Shown in pieces: positions 1-5,408 of a DNA stretch of 5,408 nucleotides. Position 1 is the stretch's first letter, and the number at the start of each line of letters is the position of its first letter. A program made the translations under genes and the position numbers. This stretch comes from Candidatus Sericytochromatia bacterium (GTDB lineage: Bacteria; Cyanobacteriota; Sericytochromatia; UBA7694), in NCBI GenBank assembly GCA_913773825.1, contig CAJYHH010000113.1, positions 1 through 5,408 on the forward strand, read 5' to 3'. The notes under the pieces were generated by a model, which saw only the letters and a list, made by a program, of their open reading frames with translations, was not told where the DNA came from and did not search any database.

Positions 1-5
1 TGCAG

Positions 6-3000
6 ATGTTGCAGCTGGAACAAGCGCTTGATAAGTGGGCCAAGCAGCATCCTGAAAAAGCGCAGGAGCTCTACAACGGACTACTAGCCTACGCGCTTTT
101 TGCGCGGCTTCATGCTGTGCCGCCATCAGTGGCCAATCCTGTCGCCCTGCTAAACGATGTATCTGCAAGCTTACCTGAAACAGAAGACAAAGATCAGTTT
201 TTTGATCTGTTACAACAAGCTGATTTTCATAATCACATCCTCGCCTTTGACAGCCTGGAATCCGGCAGCCATTCATTACTTGACGGGTTGATGAATATGG
301 GCCAGCTTTATCTTTATCGCGTTGATCATCTTCCGCAACTTGAATCGCCGCCTGATTTTGCTTATGAGTTACAGGATCGTCTCGGCTTTATTGCCGGAAT
401 GGAAGAAGGAGAATCTTTTTCACCAGATATCCTCCTGTTTAAGTTTTACCTGAGTGCGTTTCAGAGCAGAAATGCTGAAGCTTTAGCAGAAGTCGCTCAG
501 GACGCTGAAGAGCACGGTTTGCTCGCCTTAGCCCTTTTGGCCCAACTTGAGTTGGGCACAGCCCTGAGCAAAAGCGCTCCCCAAGCAGCGGAAACCGCTT
601 TTCAGACGGCACTGAGCCAGGCTCGCTCCCTCAATAGCCCCATTTTAGAGTTCAGGGCCTTGCTCAGTCAGGCTCATTACAGCCAGTCTGCCAAGTTTGC
701 ACAGACAGCCAAAACGCTGTTAGACCAACAGCCAGCAGGGTTCACACAAAACTACTTGCAAAAGCTCTGGGCCGATTATCTGCTTGAGATCGGCCAGATT
801 GACCAAGCCCGCGCCCTATATGCTCAGCTGGCCAGTCAGAATACGCCCTGGCTCCAAATCTGGCTAATCAGAACCTTTGCTCAGATCCGGGATGTGCACC
901 AGCTACCGCTCATCGAAACATGGATCGATCACCCGCACCCACTCGTGAGCACAAATGCCCTTCAGACCTGGCTGGCCCTGACGCCACCCAATCAGCAGGA
1001 ACCAGCTCTGGAGAGGCTCATACAGGGCCTTAGTAACGAACAACTTGGATTTTTGCTCGCCCGTTTGCCCATATCCAGCGGAACAGCCCCTGGGCTGGTG
1101 AGCAGGGCAAGGGATTTACTGAACTCTTCAGATTCACAGCTCGCTCTGACAGCGATGGCTTATCTGAGCAAGCGCCAGATTTACGCCCCTGAGATGCTAA
1201 AAGGGCTCGACAAGCCAGAAACCCGCCAGGAAACGCTCCAGCTGCTCAGACCTCTGTCAGATAAACTGCCAGACAACAAGCTGACGCCCTGGCTAGCGGA
1301 TCCAGAAGTTCATCTTGACGCACTCTATCTGCTGGTACGCAAAGGCGCACGTAAGCAATTAAAAGATTTTCTGAGTTTATGGTCCCAGGAGACCTTTGAG
1401 CATGATTTTCAGCTTTACAGGCAGCTAAGCGATTTACTGGATCAGGGTCAAATTAGCTGGCCGGAGTGGCGCCAGGCCCTAGAAGCAGCTGAAGCGGCTT
1501 CTGATCAAAAGCTGACATCGAATCTTTTTCATTCGTTGAGATACCTTGAAGCCCTGCCAGAAGCTGGCTGCAAGGAGCTTGAAAAACTGCTCGACCATCC
1601 CAGTCCAGCCATCCAGACTCACGCCATCAGCCTGCTCAATCAATGTGCGCACACTCCCAAACGGTCTCAGCGCATTGGCGCGATCGCGCAGGGCCTCTCA
1701 AAAACTGAGCTGAACCAGACGGTTCTGACTTATCTGGCCGCAGAATCTGATCCCCAGTGGCTGCCTTTGTTTCAACAGGCTCTTCAGTCTGACGACGAGA
1801 GTCTCCGGCATGCCGCATTCCGGTATCTGGCGCGTGTTGAACCCTCAGCGGCGCTGGCTTATCTCACAAAAGCCGCAAAGCTAAATCGTCGTGAACTGCG
1901 CCATTTGCTGGATGTCCTGTTGTCTTCAGGCCTTCCGGCTGAGCAGATCAAACCTTGGTTAAAAACCGTTTTTAACAACAGTTCAGCGGCCTTACGCGAA
2001 GATCTGCTTTCTGTGATTCTGCCCGGTTACGTTGACTATCTTGATGCCGCGCTGATCAATGAATCTTTACGTCAGCCCGATTTGTCAGAAAACCTGCTGC
2101 AGCTGGCGATTGAGCGCCCGGTGCTGCTTGAAGCCGAAACCCTTAAAGTCTGGCTGCGCTCACAAGATCTGGAGCGGCAAGTAACAGCCCTGATCTTGGC
2201 AGAAAGAAAAGGCGCGCGCGAGCTTGTACAGGATCTGATACCGCTGTTAAAAGATTCTCGCGCAATTGATAAGGTCTATTTAAACCAGATCCAGTATGCA
2301 TATTACATACCGGGGCAACCATTTACGGTGCGCGAACTGGCTCTACGCACTCTGACTGAACTGGATCAAGAGGCCGCCTGGCCTTGGGTGATCCAGTTTT
2401 TACAAGATCCCGCACCTGCGCTTCAGAATATTGCCGTGATGTTATTAAAACAAGCAAATGCGCCCGTATTGTCTCAGGCTCAGCTTGCGCCTCTGCTTCA
2501 ACAGGCTGATCCAGCCCTGCGCTTTAGGGCTTTGGATCTGCACCATCATCAGTTGATTGCAGCAGGCAAAACCGGACTGCCCATGGAAACCTGGTTAGCT
2601 TTTCTGGCAGAGCCGTCTGCAGCGCTGAGACTTGAAGCTTTAAACAAGCTGTCAGACTATCCCGACCTGACAGCAGAGCTTATAACACCCTTTACCCATG
2701 ATCCAGACGCAAAAGTCAGTCAGCTAGCCCAAAGCTTATTTACACACATCACGGGCACTCAGCAGAAGCTCAGCCCCCGTGAACTGCTTGAGCAAAGTCT
2801 GGAAGAGCCACATCTGATCTGGATTTATTTAGATGACAATCCGCCAGACGCGGATCGTGAAGCGCTGTACTCAGAGCTACTCAAGCTGCTTAAACAGCCC
2901 AACCTTGACGAAATGCACTTCTCCAATCTGGTCCAGTACCTCAAAGACATTAAAGGCCCAGCAGCCGTGCCAGATCTGATTAGCTTACTGAATTATGGAC

Positions 3001-4007
3001 AGATTCAGGAAGATGATTTTAGGGGCGCTGTAAGAGCCGAACAGATTCCCCTTTTTGCTAAGCTCGTCAAAGAAGATGCAGATCCTGAACATGTTGCGCT
3101 GGGCATCAAGATGCTGCATCAACTCGAAGCCACTGATCAGTTGCCCTTGATCATCCCGCTGATTGAGCGGCAAGACGGGGTTCAACCCGCAGCCATCGCC
3201 TTTGTTGGACGTTATGGTTCAAGCGCCGACAAAGCGCACCTCATCAAGTTATTAGGCACTCAAAAGCGCTACCTAGCTTTTGAAGCGCTTAAAGAAACAC
3301 CTGTCCCAGACTATTTTGAAGACGTTTTAAGTCTGATCAAACAATCTTCTAATCAACAAGCTATGCTGCTGGCAGGGCATTGGCGTATTCAAGAAGCCAG
3401 GCCCCTGCTTGAACAAGCGCTTTTAAGCGCTGAAGCCTTGTACCCTGAAACAGCAGCCAAAGCCCTCGGCCAATTAGGCGATCCAGCTTCACTACCCGCA
3501 CTCCAGCAAGCTTTACAGCAGCAACCCGCCTATCTAGAGCTGATTGAAGCGCTTTACGCACTTGGCGATTACGCTAACGCCGGAGCCGCACTAAAAATTC
3601 TTTTAGAACGGGCCGATAGTTATGAACAGGCCTATGGCCTGGAGCTGATCGCAGAGTTTCGCGACAGCTCTTTGCTACCCTCTGTGATCAGCTTGCTTGC
3701 CAGCCGCGAGTTAGCTCATATTCGGCGCAATGGACCAACATCTTCAAAAGCTGGCGAGATCGGCATGTTTGCCAGCTTAGCACTAGGTCAAATTGCCGCT
3801 GCTGAACATGTGCCTATTTTGATTGAGTTATTGCCGCGGCTAAATCAACGGCGTCAGGCGGATGTTCAAGCGATCCTTCTTGCAATCAGTAAAAAATATC
3901 CTGTCTGGCCTGAATCCGTGTTACAGCAGCTCAAAGCGCTAAGCCTCAAAGAGGATCCCCTGATCCGCTCAACTGCTCAAACTTGGCTCCAGCAGATGCA
4001 GCTCTAA
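6..4007 (+). CDS. Giant TPR/HEAT-repeat alpha-solenoid protein (possibly 5'-partial)
   Basis: This gene encodes at least 1333 residues that appear almost wholly alpha-helical. Residues about 170-280 form TPR-like helix pairs (AAETAFQTALSQARSL; GQIDQARALYAQLAS). From about residue 295 to the end there are degenerate HEAT or PBS-lyase-type repeats, each a helix pair with an Asp-Pro or similar turn. Clear units lie near 522-547, 582-625, 774-850, 860-915, 1148-1180 (AKALGQLGDPASLPALQQAL) and 1265-1333. No enzymatic motif, signal peptide or membrane segment is visible, and there are only two cysteines (522 and 547), which fits a cytoplasmic scaffold. HEAT/TPR solenoids generally bind proteins or other macromolecules; the specific role is unknown. 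The first ATG is at base 6, but the frame stays open to the window edge and only five bases precede it, so no ribosome site can be judged and the true start may lie upstream. The frame is intact throughout. The gene converges on the DUF3102 gene with a 3-bp gap. Confidence 0.88.
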   Translation: MLQLEQALDKWAKQHPEKAQELYNGLLAYALFARLHAVPPSVANPVALLNDVSASLPETEDKDQFFDLLQQADFHNHILAFDSLESGSHSLLDGLMNMGQLYLYRVDHLPQLESPPDFAYELQDRLGFIAGMEEGESFSPDILLFKFYLSAFQSRNAEALAEVAQDAEEHGLLALALLAQLELGTALSKSAPQAAETAFQTALSQARSLNSPILEFRALLSQAHYSQSAKFAQTAKTLLDQQPAGFTQNYLQKLWADYLLEIGQIDQARALYAQLASQNTPWLQIWLIRTFAQIRDVHQLPLIETWIDHPHPLVSTNALQTWLALTPPNQQEPALERLIQGLSNEQLGFLLARLPISSGTAPGLVSRARDLLNSSDSQLALTAMAYLSKRQIYAPEMLKGLDKPETRQETLQLLRPLSDKLPDNKLTPWLADPEVHLDALYLLVRKGARKQLKDFLSLWSQETFEHDFQLYRQLSDLLDQGQISWPEWRQALEAAEAASDQKLTSNLFHSLRYLEALPEAGCKELEKLLDHPSPAIQTHAISLLNQCAHTPKRSQRIGAIAQGLSKTELNQTVLTYLAAESDPQWLPLFQQALQSDDESLRHAAFRYLARVEPSAALAYLTKAAKLNRRELRHLLDVLLSSGLPAEQIKPWLKTVFNNSSAALREDLLSVILPGYVDYLDAALINESLRQPDLSENLLQLAIERPVLLEAETLKVWLRSQDLERQVTALILAERKGARELVQDLIPLLKDSRAIDKVYLNQIQYAYYIPGQPFTVRELALRTLTELDQEAAWPWVIQFLQDPAPALQNIAVMLLKQANAPVLSQAQLAPLLQQADPALRFRALDLHHHQLIAAGKTGLPMETWLAFLAEPSAALRLEALNKLSDYPDLTAELITPFTHDPDAKVSQLAQSLFTHITGTQQKLSPRELLEQSLEEPHLIWIYLDDNPPDADREALYSELLKLLKQPNLDEMHFSNLVQYLKDIKGPAAVPDLISLLNYGQIQEDDFRGAVRAEQIPLFAKLVKEDADPEHVALGIKMLHQLEATDQLPLIIPLIERQDGVQPAAIAFVGRYGSSADKAHLIKLLGTQKRYLAFEALKETPVPDYFEDVLSLIKQSSNQQAMLLAGHWRIQEARPLLEQALLSAEALYPETAAKALGQLGDPASLPALQQALQQQPAYLELIEALYALGDYANAGAALKILLERADSYEQAYGLELIAEFRDSSLLPSVISLLASRELAHIRRNGPTSSKAGEIGMFASLALGQIAAAEHVPILIELLPRLNQRRQADVQAILLAISKKYPVWPESVLQQLKALSLKEDPLIRSTAQTWLQQMQL

Positions 4008-4054
4008 GCTTCAGGCGGCCCTCAGAGAGGGGGATGTGCTAAGTTCCTGAAGTT
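4007..4054. other. Nested inverted repeat at the convergent gene junction
   Basis: CTTCAGG (4009-4015) pairs with CCTGAAG (4046-4052). Within that loop CCCTC (4019-4023) pairs with GAGGG (4027-4031) around a 3-base loop. The structure straddles the HEAT gene stop and the last codons of the DUF3102 gene, where a bidirectional terminator would be expected. There is no T-tract on either side, so it is not a canonical intrinsic terminator. The right arm also lies in a tandem 9-base near-repeat (4042-4050 and 4051-4059) that encodes the repeated Gln-Glu-Leu of the coiled coil, so protein-level constraint may explain part of it. Confidence 0.3.
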
Positions 4055-4871
4055 CCTGCTCTAAATCCCTGACTGTTCTGAGCAGACGGTCAATCTCATG
4101 AGCTGAAACCGCTTGCCGATCAACAGAAGCCGCCCACTGGCTGATTCGCTCTGTCCAGCGCTCAAGCCCCAAACAAAGAACCTTCAATTCCCCTTGAGCA
4201 GCAGTCGGTTTTACCAACTTGGTTTCCCGCTGTTTAAGCTCCTCGATCATAGGGCCAGTGATGACTTCTCCTGCTTCTAGCCTTGCCAAAACCTGATTCC
4301 TTATGACCTGAGAGGTCTCAGGCGCAGCCAAAGTATACAAAGCCTTTTTGCTCAAAGTTCTCACGGTGATAACTTTGTCACAAAAGGCATCCGCAGCCCG
4401 CATCATGCGATTGGCCGTTGCATAGCTCAGCTCAAACTCCTGGCGCAGCCACTGGCAAAACTGGCCATGGGGCAACATCTCTTTAGCCAATATCAGATCC
4501 AGTCCAATTGCAATGATTTCTTCCACTGTGTGTTGTATACGGCATTTAATTCGGCCTGCAATCTGAGTCAAGATCGCTTCAGCAGAATCGTCAAAAGCCT
4601 TGATTTCGGCCTCTGACTCTGTTTGTAAATCCGCAAGCAGCTTGACTGCATTCTGCGCCTGCTGACATTGCCAATCTGCATAACGACTCCGGCAAAAAAC
4701 GATAAATGCATCCAGCTGATCTAAACCCTTTTCTGGCATATGCTGACGACGACAAAAGCTTCGATACAAATTGAGCCAGCGCAGATAATACGAATGCAGC
4801 TTAGCGGGTACATGAGCCTCAAGTAAGGTTTGACGATAATGTTCAAGTTCAAGAGCTGAAATCTGAGACAT
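4011..4871 (-). CDS. Integrase N-terminal-like domain fused to DUF3102, putative integrase partner protein
   Basis: This is a 286-residue protein. Residues about 9-82 resemble the SAM-like core-binding fold at the N-terminus of tyrosine recombinases, especially the extra N-terminal domain of long integron integrases (VPAKLHSYYLRWLNLYRSFC, then WQCQQAQNAVKLL). Residues about 99-165 match DUF3102, with the hallmark IGLDLILAKEMLPHGQFCQWL and a following helix-turn-helix-like SYATANRMMRAADAF. The stretch KKALYTLAAP to about 213 is the usual continuation in such proteins. Residues 229-277 are helical and end in a short coiled coil (DRLLRTVRDLEQELQEL). There is no catalytic Arg/His/Tyr set, so it cannot be a recombinase. 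I chose the ATG at 4871 over a TTG at 4877 because AAGG lies 7 bases upstream of the ATG and only 1 base before the TTG. It follows intI by 9 bases in the same frame, implying an operon. DUF3102 has no established function that I know of; a role as DNA-binding cofactor or regulator is inferred. Confidence 0.85.
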   Translation of the reverse strand: MSQISALELEHYRQTLLEAHVPAKLHSYYLRWLNLYRSFCRRQHMPEKGLDQLDAFIVFCRSRYADWQCQQAQNAVKLLADLQTESEAEIKAFDDSAEAILTQIAGRIKCRIQHTVEEIIAIGLDLILAKEMLPHGQFCQWLRQEFELSYATANRMMRAADAFCDKVITVRTLSKKALYTLAAPETSQVIRNQVLARLEAGEVITGPMIEELKQRETKLVKPTAAQGELKVLCLGLERWTERISQWAASVDRQAVSAHEIDRLLRTVRDLEQELQELSTSPSLRAA

Positions 4872-4878
4872 GTTCAAG

Positions 4879-4883
4879 CCTTA
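4879..4883 (-). promoter_or_regulatory. Shine-Dalgarno of the DUF3102 gene, overlapping the intI stop
   Basis: On the minus strand the bases read TAAGG. TAA is the integrase stop codon, and AAGG sits 7 bases before the ATG at 4871. A ribosome terminating on intI would uncover or directly reuse this site, so translational coupling is likely. The site decides the start: a TTG at 4877 lies only 1 base from AAGG, too close to be served by it. Confidence 0.65.
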
Positions 4884-5408
4884 TGCCACCAGCTTAAGTT
4901 GAGGTTGTTTGTGGATTTCAGGCATACTGGGCTCAAAATCAAGCGGACTTTGAGCTGTTTTGAGGGTCTGACTGCGCATGGTCTGAAGATACACCAGAGT
5001 CGTCCGAATATCTGAGTGCCCCATCAATTCCTGAATCGTAATGATGTCAAAATTTGCCTGCAGCAAATGTGTTGCAAAACTATGCCGAAAAGTATGAGCA
5101 GAAGCACGTTTGGGAATACGAACAGCTCGAACAGCTTCTGTAATCGCTTTTTGAACATGAGATTCATGGAGGTGATAACGTCGCAACTCTTGGGTTTCAG
5201 GCACACGGGTCAACATTTTAGCCGGAAAGAAAAACTGCCAGGCAAAGTCTTTCGCTGCATTTTTATACTTTTTATCGAGTGAATGAAAGAGAAAAACACC
5301 TGAATAAGCAGCTTGCAGATCTTGGTGATGAAGTTCAGCTACAGCCTCCATCCTTGCATTCAGTTCGGGGTAAAGAATTTTTGGCAGCGGCAGCGTGCGA
5401 TCTTTTTT
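4881..5408 (-). CDS. intI: Integron integrase (tyrosine recombinase), C-terminal catalytic half, 5' end beyond window
   Basis: The frame is open to the right edge and 175 residues are visible. An internal ATG at 5351 is not the start, because the 19 codons before it (KKDRTLPLPKILYPELNARM) continue the family's conserved KDR strand. The visible part carries the KDR hairpin (1-4), the IntI-specific insertion (about 43-64, SLDKKYKNAAKDFAWQFFFP), RRYHLHESHVQKAI, HTFRHSFATHLL with His105 and Arg108, GHSD with His131, nucleophile Tyr140, and the SPLD tail motif (154-157). Arg I and the N-terminal domains are outside the window. Integron integrases recombine attC and attI sites to capture and shuffle gene cassettes. 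IntI1 has 337 residues, so about 170 or more are missing here; the KYKNAAKDF and KLTxVPET style suggests the longer subfamily with an extra N-terminal domain. The usual YTHV or YTHT after the nucleophile is YLQT here, and DIRT is DIIT. The open frame shows no damage. Confidence 0.93.
   Translation of the reverse strand, partial: KKDRTLPLPKILYPELNARMEAVAELHHQDLQAAYSGVFLFHSLDKKYKNAAKDFAWQFFFPAKMLTRVPETQELRRYHLHESHVQKAITEAVRAVRIPKRASAHTFRHSFATHLLQANFDIITIQELMGHSDIRTTLVYLQTMRSQTLKTAQSPLDFEPSMPEIHKQPQLKLVA

Noticed and set aside
540..557. Perfect palindrome GCCCAAC-TTGA-GTTGGGC, whose arms fit the attC core consensus RYYYAAC / GTTRRRY.
   Set aside because: Only 4 bases separate the arms, whereas attC sites need inner L sites and tens of bases of imperfect palindrome. 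It also encodes AQLELG inside a TPR-like helix, so it is a chance coding hairpin.
1680..1687. GCGATCGC, the cyanobacterial HIP1 octamer.
   Set aside because: There is a single copy in 5.4 kb, in a gene already rich in GATC; this is no evidence for a cyanobacterial host.
1636..3561. Minus-strand open frames of about 60-66 codons opposite the HEAT gene (near 1636-1818, 2985-3185, 3361-3561).
   Set aside because: They are antisense shadows of a continuous, well-formed repeat protein, with low-complexity translations and no supporting signals.
1..4004. Similar GCAGATG...GCAGCT strings at the left edge and at the 3' end of the HEAT gene, as possible direct repeats flanking an element.
   Set aside because: The match is short and gapped, both copies are coding (MLQL and QMQL), and a whole intact gene lies between them.
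4932..4964. Inverted repeat CTCAAAA / TTTTGAG near the 3' end of intI.
   Set aside because: It has a 7-bp AT-rich stem with a 19-base loop, lies in coding sequence and has no adjacent T-tract or conserved context to support a regulatory role.
5016..5282. Open frames on the plus strand and in another minus frame inside intI.
   Set aside because: They overlap the strongly conserved catalytic domain, have no family resemblance and no convincing ribosome site.
4881..5351. Integrase as a complete 156-residue protein starting at the ATG at 5351.
   Set aside because: The frame continues to the edge and the upstream residues match the conserved integrase KDR strand, so this Met is internal.
5402..5408. 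A6G run on the minus strand, a possible -1 frameshift slippery heptamer in the integrase.
   Set aside because: The codons are AAA-AAA-G, which is not the A-AAA-AAG phase needed, and the protein reads through correctly in the zero frame as KKDR.

Overview
The window reads as bacterial DNA of roughly balanced GC, almost entirely coding. It holds three protein genes and no RNA gene, CRISPR array or complete insertion sequence that I could find. The host phylum cannot be fixed from the sequence. The very large all-helical repeat protein and the environmental-type integron integrase suggest an uncultured or environmental bacterium more than a standard model lineage, but that is inference.

Layout. 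On the plus strand, almost 4 kb from the left edge encodes one uninterrupted alpha-solenoid protein of at least 1333 residues: TPR-like helices first, then many HEAT-like repeats. Its reading frame is still open at the left edge, so the start is not certain. On the minus strand a two-gene operon enters from the right edge. First comes the C-terminal half of an integron-type tyrosine recombinase (intI), with visible catalytic residues and the IntI-specific insertion. Nine bases after its stop comes a 286-residue protein that joins an integrase-like N-terminal helical domain to a DUF3102 domain and a coiled-coil tail. The two operons converge with only 3 bp between stop codons.

How the genes may work together. 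The integrase and the DUF3102 protein look translationally coupled: the downstream Shine-Dalgarno overlaps the integrase stop and both genes share one reading frame. The downstream protein carries a DNA-binding-type domain resembling the N-terminal extension of long integron integrases but has no catalytic domain. The most interesting hypothesis is that it is a dedicated, non-catalytic partner or regulator of the integrase. The HEAT/TPR gene has no evident functional link to the integrase and may simply be the chromosomal neighbour. In a conventionally oriented integron, attI and the cassettes would lie beyond the right edge; no attC site was recognised inside the window.
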